A stretch of 64,000 nt of DNA from an uncultured Clostridia bacterium (GTDB taxonomy: Bacteria > Bacillota > Clostridia > UMGS1810), in NCBI GenBank assembly GCA_934481345.1, contig CAKSPF010000001.1:186001-250000 (forward strand). The letters are read 5' to 3'. The translations under genes and the position numbers were made by a program. The notes under the pieces are model-generated. The model did no database searches, had not been told where the DNA came from, and saw only the letters and a list, made by a program, of their open reading frames with translations. Each line of letters starts with the position of its first letter. Within the stretch, counting starts at the first letter, position 1. Below are positions 27,986-37,574 of this stretch, piece after piece.

Positions 27986-30900
27986 TTAATTAACAAGTTC
28001 CAATGCCAAATCATCAACTAACAGTTCACCGGAGCCACTGTATATACCGGCTCCGATCAGTATCTTTTTAGTCGGCACTTCGGGAATTTCGATTTCAAAT
28101 TCACCCTTTATAAATTTATAGGCATATACTCCGTTGAGCTGCTTTGTTTGTGTTTTCTGCGTATCACGATTATAGTAATACAGCATCGGAGTAAGACCGC
28201 CGCGGTCGGCATTTCTTTTAAAATATGCAGTTATCTTGTATTTGCCCGGAGATGTTACGGCAACCTCCTGATACACATGCACCATACCGCCGCCTGTAGG
28301 CGCACAGCACAATACGGCTTTTTCACCGCTCCGTGCTTTAGTGGTTATTTCTATTCTTCCTTCGGGATCATAGCGTGTAGGGTTGATAAGATATGCATTT
28401 AAGCCGTCCTCGAAGCCGCCGTTGGTGATCATATTGAATGCCGGCTCTCCGTCATCGCCGCCCTCTGCTTCCACTCTTACAGCATCTATCAGTATTTCGC
28501 CTTCGCCGGACGAAATTCCTATTTCTATAACAGGAGCTTCCGTATCGGAAAAGCTCTCCAGCGAAGCGGAAAACGTCGTATAACCTTCGCCGTCAAAATC
28601 CTTGAATTCCATAGAATCCATACCGCTTTCACCACTGTTTAACGCTATATATGCAGTAACATTTTCTCCTGATTTTTTCTTTATTCTTGCGGTTATATTA
28701 TAAAGAGCAGGCTTTTCGGCAAACATACTTTGTTTAATGAAAGTTTTTTCTTTGCCGGAAGACTTTACGGAAATTGCATAATTGCCTGCAGCAGCATCAT
28801 CTGTTACCGAAATGAAAGAATTATCATCATTTTCAGATATGACATATTCCCAGTTGTACGGGCTTAATGCTGAAAGTCCTGCGGCACTGTCGCCGCTTAC
28901 ATCCTCAAAGTTACCGTTTTTTATGGGGTTTACTCCGCCTGCTTTTTTGATTTCATCTACCTCAATCTGAGAATCGGCAATGACATATGCCAAATCCAAA
29001 ACCTGCAAAACGGTTTTTTCGCCGTCATAATCATACTGAAGCTTTCTGCCGTACACGTCATATGCTTCTTTGATTTCACCGTTAATAACAATATTACAGT
29101 CAGAACCGTTTGCGGAAAGTATGTGCAAATACTTACCGTCTGTTCTCTTCATAACGTGACGCACCGAGAATAAACCTGCATCGGCAAATTCCAGTTTGCC
29201 CTCGTAAGTATCGCACTTACGCAAAAAGTTTATAAGAACCGCTGTAGCATTAAAGCACTTCTTCGGAGTCCTGCTTGCACAATCAAAATACACATTCATG
29301 TTTGCGTCAAGCCCCATATCTATATGTTTAAGACATCCGTCTGCAATAAAATCCATTATGGTGCTTACCGAGCCGTACATTTTCTGTTCTTCGTCATATA
29401 TTTGAAACGGCATGTATTCACTCATCCAGTATCCTGAAGTCGGATTGTTTTCCCTTAGTGCATTTAACGCATCTTTAAATGCAACAGAACCCGAATATCC
29501 ATGTACATTAAACAAATCGTAGTAGCCGTTTATATATTCCTTGCCTGCAAGAAGAACCGGCATTTCGGAATCGGATGCACCGGGTACTGCAAATCCGCTT
29601 GTAAGAACTACACAGTCCGGATCGGCCTTTTTCGCCGATTCATAAGCAATCCTGAGCAACTCAAAGTATTCCTCAGTAGTACCGGCAAAGGCTGCCGCAT
29701 TTGCCGGCGGATGAAAGTTAACTTCATTGATTATCTCCCAGTGTTTAACATAATCCTTATATCTTGAAACCGTTGTATATATGTAATTTGCCCATTCGTC
29801 ATGACTCCGTATATTCCACCTTTCGGGAAATGACGAGAGATTTTTCAGTTTGATTTCATCTTCTGTAGGTTCTATGGTTGCCCATTTAGACGGCTTTCCG
29901 AGAACACCGAGTATATCAATATCCGCCGCCTTACACTCCGCAACGTATTCATCCGCCTCCTGCCATGTCCACTGTCCCGGGGTCTGTTCAAGATTACGCC
30001 AGCAAAAAATTTGCTGTTCTCTTGTAATAGTAGCGCCTAATTTTTCCAGAAGGCTTATACTGTCGCGGTCCGCTCCGTGCTCCGATCCGTAATATCTGCC
30101 ATACTTGCCGTCCGGCAAGCTATTGTCAATCGCAGGTACAACCGCAATGCTTCCGTCATACTGCGATACAAGCGTATCATTCAAATATATCTCGGTGCTT
30201 GTTTTATACCAGCCTATTCCGTTAAGCTCCGTGAGTGACAATTCCTTTATATGAAATTTACTGTCCGCCTCCACCGGCAGAGAAAACTTTTTATCCGCTG
30301 CAATATTACCTTCGGCATCCTCTGCCTTTATGCTGACGGTATATATACGGCTTTCGTCGGAGTAGTTCACGCACATTAAAGGATAAACAACGTTCTCGCC
30401 GTAGCGGTAAGTTGTTTTCTCCGAACGGTATGCAGGTATAGCATCGGAATACTTCGCACTTTTATGCCAGTTTGTTCTGCCGTAAGTAACTGTTTTGAAA
30501 GAATCTGTAGTTATCACACTGGTATCGGAGTCAGCGGTATAATGTTCAGCCGGATTGCTCATAATTTCATTCTGCGAAAGCTCTCTTGTCGAAATCTTCA
30601 TTTCGCTTATTCTGAACGGCTCACCGCAGTTTACAGACATTACATAAGGGATTACATCTTCTTTTGGAATATCGGCACAATCAATGCTTCTCATAAGCTG
30701 CCCGTTGCTGTATACATTTATCTTGCCTCCCGCTTTCCATGTGCAGGCTACTACGTTGTCTTTATTTTCTTCATATGTGAAATCCGACATATAACAAGAA
30801 TTTGCCGCATTTTTTCCTCTCAGCAAAAATGTCATACCGGTCTGCGGACGCGGCGGAGAATAAAAAGCAAGTACATTCGTAGCTCCTTGCGGATTCGGTG

Positions 30901-31633
30901 TTTTCGAGGTTATTGTGGAAAATGCGAAATCCCAACCGTTACCGTATTGGTCGATAGGTCTCGTCATATTATACTTAAACTCAATAGTACCCTCATCGGG
31001 TCTGATGTTACCGTGAGCGTATATTTTCGCATGTGTGCCGCCGTTTTCCTCAAAATAATTATTTGCGTCCTGCTCTGTAATTTCATCAATCTGTGAAGCT
31101 GTATTATCACTGTCTTCACCGAACATTTTAATAAGCTCATCGACAGTCTGACCTGATATTTCGTCACTGTTTCCGATAACAATTAAACCGCTGTCATCCC
31201 AAAAGACTTTTTTACCGAAAGCCTCCGAAACGGCCCGTATCGGAACAAACGTTCTGCCGTTTTCTTCATACGGTGCAGTTTCAAGAGTTTTAACTGTACC
31301 GTTAATCTCAAAATCGGTTTTGTCTATGTAAAACATAACCCCGTTATTATCGGCAGAAACAGATATTTTTCTTGTCTCGTCCTCATATTCAATACTTGCA
31401 TTGAGGCTTTGCGCCACAAATCTTAACGGTACAAATGTCCTGTCTGCCCTGACAGTCGGCACAATGCTTTTATTATCGTCTACAACAGCTTTTATACCGT
31501 TTATGTATGCATACGGACTGCCGACAAACAAAACAACAGATTCATCAATTGCGTTATTTGCCGCGGCAACCGCACATGTGCCCACAATCATGCAAACAGT
31601 AAGAACTACAGTTATTGCTTTTTTAAAAAACAT
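27986..31633 (-). CDS. Secreted stalk-domain GH39-like enzyme with binding modules
   Basis: A 1215-residue exported multidomain protein. After a signal peptide (MFFKKAITVVLTVCMIVGTC, end near AAAN) come two copper-amine-oxidase-type stalk repeats (RTFVPLRFVAQSLNA, RTFVPIRAVSEAFGK; residues 30-155). A lectin-like domain (about 205-400) and a clan GH-A barrel follow (about 530-830), with acid/base Glu in HWEIINEVNFHPP and likely nucleophile in YWMSEYMPF. Two C-terminal jelly-roll modules end the chain (PIKNGNFEDV, MITNGGFEDG). It is a paralogue of the gene at 16165. It follows the ABC permease by 22 bp, tying import and extracellular hydrolysis together. Exact family and substrate are uncertain. 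Confidence 0.82.
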   Translation of the reverse strand: MFFKKAITVVLTVCMIVGTCAVAAANNAIDESVVLFVGSPYAYINGIKAVVDDNKSIVPTVRADRTFVPLRFVAQSLNASIEYEDETRKISVSADNNGVMFYIDKTDFEINGTVKTLETAPYEENGRTFVPIRAVSEAFGKKVFWDDSGLIVIGNSDEISGQTVDELIKMFGEDSDNTASQIDEITEQDANNYFEENGGTHAKIYAHGNIRPDEGTIEFKYNMTRPIDQYGNGWDFAFSTITSKTPNPQGATNVLAFYSPPRPQTGMTFLLRGKNAANSCYMSDFTYEENKDNVVACTWKAGGKINVYSNGQLMRSIDCADIPKEDVIPYVMSVNCGEPFRISEMKISTRELSQNEIMSNPAEHYTADSDTSVITTDSFKTVTYGRTNWHKSAKYSDAIPAYRSEKTTYRYGENVVYPLMCVNYSDESRIYTVSIKAEDAEGNIAADKKFSLPVEADSKFHIKELSLTELNGIGWYKTSTEIYLNDTLVSQYDGSIAVVPAIDNSLPDGKYGRYYGSEHGADRDSISLLEKLGATITREQQIFCWRNLEQTPGQWTWQEADEYVAECKAADIDILGVLGKPSKWATIEPTEDEIKLKNLSSFPERWNIRSHDEWANYIYTTVSRYKDYVKHWEIINEVNFHPPANAAAFAGTTEEYFELLRIAYESAKKADPDCVVLTSGFAVPGASDSEMPVLLAGKEYINGYYDLFNVHGYSGSVAFKDALNALRENNPTSGYWMSEYMPFQIYDEEQKMYGSVSTIMDFIADGCLKHIDMGLDANMNVYFDCASRTPKKCFNATAVLINFLRKCDTYEGKLEFADAGLFSVRHVMKRTDGKYLHILSANGSDCNIVINGEIKEAYDVYGRKLQYDYDGEKTVLQVLDLAYVIADSQIEVDEIKKAGGVNPIKNGNFEDVSGDSAAGLSALSPYNWEYVISENDDNSFISVTDDAAAGNYAISVKSSGKEKTFIKQSMFAEKPALYNITARIKKKSGENVTAYIALNSGESGMDSMEFKDFDGEGYTTFSASLESFSDTEAPVIEIGISSGEGEILIDAVRVEAEGGDDGEPAFNMITNGGFEDGLNAYLINPTRYDPEGRIEITTKARSGEKAVLCCAPTGGGMVHVYQEVAVTSPGKYKITAYFKRNADRGGLTPMLYYYNRDTQKTQTKQLNGVYAYKFIKGEFEIEIPEVPTKKILIGAGIYSGSGELLVDDLALELVN

Positions 31634-31655
31634 ACATTGTCCTCCAAAAATATAA

Positions 31656-32525
31656 TCAACCTTTTACCGCACCGGCTGCCAGACCGCTTACAAAATATTT
31701 GTTGCCCACAGTATACGCAATAAGTACCGGCAACAAAGCTATAACAGAGCCCGCAAGCATCAGGTTCCAGCTTGTTGCGGCACCGCTGCTGTTTTTGAGC
31801 TTCATAAGTCCGACAATCAATGTTTGCTGTGCCGGATTTGATGAAGTAAATACGGTAGGCATTAGGTACTCGTTCCATGAACCTTGGAATGCCAGTATAC
31901 CGATTGTTGCAAGTATAGGCTTCAAAAGCGGAAGCGTTATTCTGAAAAATGTTCCGATAAAGCTGCATCCGTCAATTGCAGCCACCTCATCAAGCTCCTT
32001 CGGAAGTGATGCTACAAATCCCTTTACCAAATACATGTTTACAGTAGGCACTCCAAAAAGATGTAAAAACAATAATGCCGGCAAGCCTTTATTCATATGG
32101 AGCGCTTTAAGTATTTCAAACTTTGGATATATTTCCAATCCGCCTGTTTTTACAAACATAAGCAACGTAAAAAATGAAAAAACTAATTTTTTGCCCGGAA
32201 AGTCGCCTCTTGCAAAAACATAACCTGCCATAGAAGAAATTGTAATTGTAATAATTACATTTGCAACGGTATAGTATGTGCTGTTAAAAAGCATATGCGG
32301 TACATTAAAACTTTTTGATGTCAGCGCTGTTGTGTAGTTACTCAACGTAGGATTCTTCGGAAAAATTCTTCCGGGATTCGTTAGTATTTCAAGATTGGTT
32401 TTAAACGATGCAAACACTGCATACACAATAGGAAATATTGTTACAATAAACACTGCAATTAATATGCAATATGTAATTGTTTTTGCAATAGTGTTTGACC
32501 TTGTTACAGACATTGTTTTTTTCAT
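31656..32525 (-). CDS. Sugar ABC transporter permease (MalG/LplC type)
   Basis: A 289-residue membrane protein with about six helices. The cytoplasmic loop EAA motif appears as LPKELDEVAAIDGCSFIGTFFRITLPLLKP, the site that contacts the ATPase. Together with the gene upstream it forms the channel of a CUT1-type oligosaccharide importer. No ATPase gene is in the cluster; such importers in Firmicutes usually share one MsmX-like ATPase encoded elsewhere. GAGAGGGAG precedes the ATG. Confidence 0.92.
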   Translation of the reverse strand: MKKTMSVTRSNTIAKTITYCILIAVFIVTIFPIVYAVFASFKTNLEILTNPGRIFPKNPTLSNYTTALTSKSFNVPHMLFNSTYYTVANVIITITISSMAGYVFARGDFPGKKLVFSFFTLLMFVKTGGLEIYPKFEILKALHMNKGLPALLFLHLFGVPTVNMYLVKGFVASLPKELDEVAAIDGCSFIGTFFRITLPLLKPILATIGILAFQGSWNEYLMPTVFTSSNPAQQTLIVGLMKLKNSSGAATSWNLMLAGSVIALLPVLIAYTVGNKYFVSGLAAGAVKG

Positions 32526-32547
32526 ATTGACTCCCTCTCAATGCAGA

Positions 32548-33486
32548 TTAATACATTTCAGACAATTTTTTGCTGAATTTATTGTAAAATATTGCAACAA
32601 CAGCAAAGATTATTGTTGTAATAACACTCATAGCCGAACCGTAACCCAGTGCCGGAGACGAAGATGTGAAGAATCCGGGAACAAACTGGCTTGTAAGATA
32701 CGACATTACTGTATTTGTCTGACCTCCGGGAGCGCCGCCTGTCAAAACAATAATTAATTCGTTCGCGCCAAGCGTACCGAGTATTGACAAAAGAAGTATC
32801 GTCTGAAATACCGGTGCAATCAAAGGTAATGTAATCTTAAAAAACTTCGTAAATCTTTTTGCGCCGTCCAGATCTGCTGCTTCATAGACCTCCGTGGGAA
32901 CGTTTGAAAGCGCTGCAAGCAGATACATTACATTTACGCCGAATGTATTCCATATACTTGCCGTAACAACAACGGTAATCGCTTTTCCGCGTGTAGAGAA
33001 CCATTCTACACCCTCTTTTATCAGTCCAAGCTTTGCAAGCATTGCATTTATTATGCCGTAATAGCTAAAAAGATTAGAAAAAACCAAGCCTACGATAGCA
33101 ACGCTCACTACATTCGGCAAATAATATGCCGATCTGAAAAACGAGCTTCCTTTGAGTTTTCCGTTCAGTAAAACGGCAAGCAGCATTGCAAGGCTTAACT
33201 CAACAGGTATTTTGCAAACTGTAAAAATCAATGTGTTGCCCCACATTTTCCAATATGTAAAGTCGGTCGTAAAAAGTGTTTTAAAATTATCCAAGCCTAC
33301 AAATTTAGTCATTGAAGCAACACCGTTGTATGAAAATGCAGAAAGTCTGAATGTCCAGAAAATAGGATAAAGTATAAATACAAAAAAACCTATAAGCGGC
33401 AGAGCAATCATAAGGTAGCACTGCATAACCTGATTTTTTTTCATTTTTTCAGTTTTAGAAATTCTTTTCAATTGTCCTTCTTTCAT
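32548..33486 (-). CDS. Sugar ABC transporter permease (MalF/UgpA type)
   Basis: A 312-residue membrane protein with six predicted helices. The EAA loop is VPTEVYEAADLDGAKRFTKFFKITLPLIAP. A basic N-terminus (MKEGQLKRISKTEKMKK) precedes the first helix (VMQCYLMIALPLIGFFVFIL). It pairs with the downstream permease (22 bp gap) and follows the binding-protein gene by 55 bp, the normal order for CUT1 importers. Confidence 0.92.
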   Translation of the reverse strand: MKEGQLKRISKTEKMKKNQVMQCYLMIALPLIGFFVFILYPIFWTFRLSAFSYNGVASMTKFVGLDNFKTLFTTDFTYWKMWGNTLIFTVCKIPVELSLAMLLAVLLNGKLKGSSFFRSAYYLPNVVSVAIVGLVFSNLFSYYGIINAMLAKLGLIKEGVEWFSTRGKAITVVVTASIWNTFGVNVMYLLAALSNVPTEVYEAADLDGAKRFTKFFKITLPLIAPVFQTILLLSILGTLGANELIIVLTGGAPGGQTNTVMSYLTSQFVPGFFTSSSPALGYGSAMSVITTIIFAVVAIFYNKFSKKLSEMY

Positions 33487-33541
33487 TGATAACCCCTCTT
33501 GTTAGTTTAGCTTCTGCCGCTGCCGGCAATCATAAAACATT

Positions 33542-34912
33542 CTATTTAAGTCTTATATTCCAGTCCGGATTGTACGCCTCGTTATAATCCTCATCGGGAT
33601 GGCTGTCATAATATCTTTTTCTGGCATTACGCATAGCCTGCTTGTACTCTTCGACAACTTTTTCGGGAGTTTTTTTGCCTGTCCAAACCTCTTCCACAAT
33701 TCTTGTAGATAAATTTGCATCGGAGCCTCTGTCTATTTTCGGTTCAATCGGTTCCGGCGAAGATATGGAAGTAAGGTCTGCAAATTCCTGCCAACCTTTT
33801 TTCTTGGCATTTTCAGGTGTAGTTTCAAACTTTTCACCGTCTTTTAAACGATACGGATACGAACCCGAACGTCTTATGTAATCATCGCTTGTGAAGAATT
33901 TGAGAACTTCCATAAGCGCTTCCCCGCCTACGGTATCCAATGATTTTTTGTTTATTGAAAAAGAAGAACCGTATGCCATTCTCTGCTTGTAAGCTACATT
34001 TTTATCTGTCAGAGGATACGGAGCAACACCCCAATCGCACTCAGCCGGGAACTGGTCGTTAAGTACGCCCACATCGAACGAAAATCCGAATTTCATGCCT
34101 ATGCATCCGGAAGCAAATATTGCTCTTGCAGAATCGTTTTCAAGTCCTTCGGCGCCCGGATAAATGCTTCCATCCTTTTTCATATCCAAAAATGCATGCA
34201 TTATAGGTATAAGACCGCTGTAGTCATAGTCATTCTTTACAGGATCATATCCAAAGTGCCCTACAGAGCTCATCATCGGACATTGTATATCGCTCACAGC
34301 CCAGCCGTTCCATTTCAAAGGAACTATTATTCCAAACTGCTGTTTTGATTTGTTCGTAAGCTTTTTGGCATATTCTACAACCTCGTCCCATGTTTTTGGA
34401 GGCTTAGCTTCACCGTTTTTATCTACGATTCCTGCCGCTTTAAACATATCCTTGTTGTAGATAAGACCTTGTGTTCCGCCGTTTACGGGAACTCTGTAAA
34501 CCTTGCCGCCTATTACATTATCCCTGATACGCAGATAGCCGTCATACTGCTTTACAAATTCTTCTCCTCCCGGCAAATCAGTTATCGGAGCCAAATAACC
34601 CGCTTCCACAAATTTCTGCAAATATGATGCCGGAAACATATCAGGCGCATCGCCGTTTTGAAGTGCAAGCTCTACCTCCTGATTGATTGTATCTCCGCCC
34701 TTTACGGTATAATCTATGTATATTCCCTTTTCTTTTCCCGTTGTTTCATTCCACTCATTTATAAGCTTTATGTCTATATCCTGTGATGAAGAATTTCCGG
34801 ACCAAACGGTAACTGTCTTTACCTTACTTCCGTTTACAGCTTTTTTGCCGCATCCCGCAAACGAGGAAACCGCAATCGCCGCTGCAAGAACACACAACAT
34901 AACTTTTTTCAT
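33542..34912 (-). CDS. Sugar-binding lipoprotein of the ABC importer
   Basis: A 456-residue family 1 extracellular solute-binding protein. The lipoprotein signal is MKKVMLCVLAAAIAVSSFAG with lipobox SFAGC and lipidated Cys21. WSGNSSSQDIDIKLINEWNE and the central VPVNGGTQGLIYNKDMFKAAG are typical of oligosaccharide binders. It is the first gene of the long operon, behind its own promoter at 35056-35084 and AACGGAGG. It delivers the glycan fragments released outside; the ligand is probably a plant cell-wall oligosaccharide (inference from neighbours). Confidence 0.93.
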   Translation of the reverse strand: MKKVMLCVLAAAIAVSSFAGCGKKAVNGSKVKTVTVWSGNSSSQDIDIKLINEWNETTGKEKGIYIDYTVKGGDTINQEVELALQNGDAPDMFPASYLQKFVEAGYLAPITDLPGGEEFVKQYDGYLRIRDNVIGGKVYRVPVNGGTQGLIYNKDMFKAAGIVDKNGEAKPPKTWDEVVEYAKKLTNKSKQQFGIIVPLKWNGWAVSDIQCPMMSSVGHFGYDPVKNDYDYSGLIPIMHAFLDMKKDGSIYPGAEGLENDSARAIFASGCIGMKFGFSFDVGVLNDQFPAECDWGVAPYPLTDKNVAYKQRMAYGSSFSINKKSLDTVGGEALMEVLKFFTSDDYIRRSGSYPYRLKDGEKFETTPENAKKKGWQEFADLTSISSPEPIEPKIDRGSDANLSTRIVEEVWTGKKTPEKVVEEYKQAMRNARKRYYDSHPDEDYNEAYNPDWNIRLK

Positions 34913-35055
34913 TTCAAAACCTCCGTTTAAATTATTTTACTACAGCACTGTATGTCTGTTTTTGCTTCTCTGTAAGCAAATCACTTACGGAATAAGCCGG
35001 ATAAGCAAGAAAACTTGTCTTAAATCCAAAAAACACATTATTTTGTTATATTAAA

Positions 35056-35084
35056 ATTCTACAACATACCACTTTTAAAGTAAA
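35056..35084 (-). promoter_or_regulatory. Promoter of the importer/glycan operon
   Basis: On the minus strand TTTACT and TAGAAT are 17 bases apart, about 145 bp upstream of the binding-protein start codon. This leaves a leader of roughly 135 bases without an obvious gene. Confidence 0.45.
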
Positions 35085-35169
35085 GACGAACTTTTGTGGA
35101 CTTTTTGCATTACAGGCGCTGCATTGTCAATGTTTTTTGTATTAATTTACTTATATGGAATAATGTGTT

Positions 35170-35200
35170 AAAAAAAAATCCGCTGTTTATACAGCGGATT
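35170..35200 (-). terminator. Terminator after the two-component system
   Basis: A 9-bp stem (AATCCGCTG 35177-35185 with 35192-35200) followed on the minus strand by nine T residues. It overlaps the last base of the response-regulator stop codon and isolates the regulator genes from the importer operon. Confidence 0.88.
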
Positions 35201-35880
35201 CAGTCCAAAAAATTTTCAAAAACCTTTGAGTGTTTTAAGACATCTATAAGTTCTTTTTTGTTTTTAACTCCTATTTTTCTTATTATCCTTGAAGCAATGG
35301 TTTTTATTGTTGTTTCCTCCACAAATCTGTTTTTCGCAATGCTTTTGTAATTTTTACCGCGGTATATCTCCTTTAAAACCTCAAATTCACCGGTTGAAAG
35401 CTTTGCAATAAGCGGCATAAGAAACAAAAGACTTTGCCTTTGCTTTTCTGATTCGCGCGATTTATGCATAAATTTTTCAGCAATCTCATTGCTGAGCACG
35501 GAATTATTATTACATGTGGACCTGATTTTTTCCACTACTGTATCAAAGCCGAGAGATTTTACAATATAGTCATGTGCACCGCTTATAAGTGCAGAAAAGA
35601 CATAGTCCTCATAATCATAACTTGTAAGCATTATAATTTTGGTATCGGGACTTGCCTCGCATACATCCGGTATAATATCTATTCCGGCGGTTTCTGTTTC
35701 CATGCGTATGTCAAGCAAAAGCACATCAGGCTTCAAAGCCCTCACCTTATCAACACATTCTGCGGCAGACGATGCAGTGCCTACGCATTTTATATCATCA
35801 TACTGCTTCATGCTGTCTTCAAAACCGGAACGCAGCTCCTCGTAATTGTCACATATTACAACCGTGTAAATCTTATTCAA
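35200..35880 (-). CDS. Response regulator, NarL/LuxR type
   Basis: A 226-residue two-domain regulator. The receiver domain has the acidic pocket (VVICDN), phospho-acceptor Asp in DVLLLDIRM, and IIMLTSYDYED and DYIVKSL for the switch Thr/Ser and Lys. The C-terminal helix-turn-helix (LSTGEFEVLKEIYRGKNYKSIA, then VEETTIKTIASRIIRKIGVKNK) is LuxR-like. Start is TTG at 35880, overlapping the kinase stop by four bases, with AGGAGG eight bases upstream. The tight coupling makes it the partner of that kinase. It most likely activates the adjacent sugar-importer operon (inference). Confidence 0.88.
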   Translation of the reverse strand: MNKIYTVVICDNYEELRSGFEDSMKQYDDIKCVGTASSAAECVDKVRALKPDVLLLDIRMETETAGIDIIPDVCEASPDTKIIMLTSYDYEDYVFSALISGAHDYIVKSLGFDTVVEKIRSTCNNNSVLSNEIAEKFMHKSRESEKQRQSLLFLMPLIAKLSTGEFEVLKEIYRGKNYKSIAKNRFVEETTIKTIASRIIRKIGVKNKKELIDVLKHSKVFENFLD

Positions 35881-37340
35881 ATTCTCTTTCCTCCTTTTGC
35901 AACAGGAAGCGCAATTTCTATAGACATATAGCTTCCGGGCTCGCTTACAGCCCTTACTTCTCCTTCATACATTTTGACGGAATTCTTTACGCTGCTAAGA
36001 CCTATACCCATTCCTTTGTTTTGTTCCTTTGTAGTATAGAACAGTTCAAACATTTTCTTCAGCTCTCTTTTAGATGAAATTCCCTTTCCGTTATCTGTTA
36101 TTTTCACCATCAGCACATTTTGCTCGGAAATAACGTCGATAATTATTCTTTTTTCCCCGGAATTACCGCTCATTGCGTCAACAGAGTTTAAAAAAATGTT
36201 TTTAAACGATTCTATAAAACTGTTGGAATCTCCGTAAACTTCAAATACTTCCGCCATGTAATTTCTTATATATATAACGTCTTTGTCATTAACATCCAGT
36301 ATTGCTCTTTCTATACAATCGATAATGCTGATTTTTCTCGCTTTTTTACGTTGATTTTTCAAAAGTCCTACCGTATCAGTCAGCATTTTCAACTGATCAT
36401 TTACAATGTAAAGAGCCTTTTTAATATGCTCATCATGCTCCGGCTTTCTGTAATAGCTTGATGCAGCCAGATTTAATCTGTACCCTATTGCTAACATTGA
36501 GTTTTTATATGTGTGCATTATTGCATACAGATTGTTTCTGAACATAGCCGACACTCTCAGTTTTTGAAATATGTTAATCGACTGTACTCCTATTGGTTTA
36601 AAGCGTGTCATCAGAATGACGACAACGCTCAACACACACAAAAATATAATCGGCATAAATACATATCCGTTAATTGCAGTCCTGTTAACAGGAAGCTTAT
36701 AATAACCTACATTGCTGAAATATATATTTTTGAACGGTCCGGCTATAAACAGAGAAAACATATAAACATTTATAATAAATATACAGAATGAAATTGCCGC
36801 AAAAAAATTTCTTCTCGAAAATATCTGGGTTTCCAGCATATTTTTCAGCATCACCGCAACAGGAAACAGGCAGTATGCTATGAACATCCACCAAAGCACA
36901 GAATTTATAACAGGAATAATATCAAAACTATATTGGCTTGTATAGTTTATTACATACATAAATCCCAAAAACCGATAATCGGTAAAAACTACAAACAAAA
37001 CTATCGGTACACAAAGAAACACTATGGCTTTGAGGCTGATTTGCCTGACGGACTTCACAGCCATAACCGATATAAACATAAAAACCGCAAACAATATATT
37101 ATATAACTCCGATAACTTGTAAATATGTATTTTTATATCAGATATAGCTATCATCAGCATCCGGTCTATTTTCATCGGAAATTTGTATGAGGATATCTTT
37201 GATACATACAAAACTGCCGTAAAAATCATGAAGCATATGCAAAGAAGATAAGAAGCCAGAATATAAATGTATTTATTTTTAAAATTAATACTTGCAAAAA
37301 TAAGTGTACAAACCGCAATAACCAAAGCAATAATTATCAC
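35877..37340 (-). CDS. Sensor histidine kinase with multi-span membrane sensor
   Basis: A 487-residue kinase. The N-terminal 250 residues hold about seven membrane helices with little extracellular sequence, so it may sense a membrane-linked or small ligand. The dimerisation helix carries the candidate phospho-His in YAIMHTYKNSMLAIG. The ATPase domain shows the N box (KNIFLNSVDAM), G1 (ITDNGKGIS) and G2 (GMGIGLSSVKN). The H region lacks the usual H-E/D-x-x-N/T pattern (HTYKN). Start is GTG at 37340 behind GGAGGTG. Encoded with the downstream response regulator and divergent from GH3, it probably senses glycan products. Confidence 0.86.
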   Translation of the reverse strand: MIIIALVIAVCTLIFASINFKNKYIYILASYLLCICFMIFTAVLYVSKISSYKFPMKIDRMLMIAISDIKIHIYKLSELYNILFAVFMFISVMAVKSVRQISLKAIVFLCVPIVLFVVFTDYRFLGFMYVINYTSQYSFDIIPVINSVLWWMFIAYCLFPVAVMLKNMLETQIFSRRNFFAAISFCIFIINVYMFSLFIAGPFKNIYFSNVGYYKLPVNRTAINGYVFMPIIFLCVLSVVVILMTRFKPIGVQSINIFQKLRVSAMFRNNLYAIMHTYKNSMLAIGYRLNLAASSYYRKPEHDEHIKKALYIVNDQLKMLTDTVGLLKNQRKKARKISIIDCIERAILDVNDKDVIYIRNYMAEVFEVYGDSNSFIESFKNIFLNSVDAMSGNSGEKRIIIDVISEQNVLMVKITDNGKGISSKRELKKMFELFYTTKEQNKGMGIGLSSVKNSVKMYEGEVRAVSEPGSYMSIEIALPVAKGGKRI

Positions 37341-37406
37341 CTTTTAAGCACCTCCGCACACCATATTTTTTGCCACGGCCGTAATTTGTAAATTAACCCT
37401 AGATTT

Positions 37407-37435
37407 AATATAGCATATTCCGCAACCGATGTCAA
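37407..37435 (-). promoter_or_regulatory. Promoter of the two-component operon
   Basis: A perfect TTGACA and TATATT separated by 17 bases on the minus strand, about 65 bp upstream of the kinase start. Confidence 0.7.
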
Positions 37436-37447
37436 CAACAGGCAAAA

Positions 37448-37471
37448 ACTGTCATTTGCCGCAAATGCAGT
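37448..37471. promoter_or_regulatory. Inverted repeat between divergent glycan promoters (operator candidate)
   Basis: CATTTGC and GCAAATG face each other around a single C (37453-37467). The flanks ACTG and CAGT extend the symmetry with one bulged base. The site lies between the promoter of the two-component operon and that of GH3, a natural place for a shared regulator. Confidence 0.45.
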
Positions 37472-37512
37472 AAATACGGACTTTTTATAATAAAAGTCTA
37501 CAAAAAATCGAC

Positions 37513-37541
37513 TTGAAAGAAGTGTTTTGCTATAGTAAAAT
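37513..37541 (+). promoter_or_regulatory. Promoter of the GH3-GH10 operon
   Basis: TTGAAA and TAAAAT separated by 17 bases, about 30 bp before the GH3 start codon. Confidence 0.6.
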
Positions 37542-37574
37542 CTTAATATAAAAACAATATTACGGAGGAAACTT

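Noticed and set aside
30464..31096. 210-codon ORF on the plus strand
   Set aside because: Antisense shadow of the large GH39-like gene.
37449..37467. Terminator reading of the CATTTGC/GCAAATG dyad
   Set aside because: One-base loop and no T-run on either side; it cannot form a terminator hairpin and is better read as a DNA-binding site.
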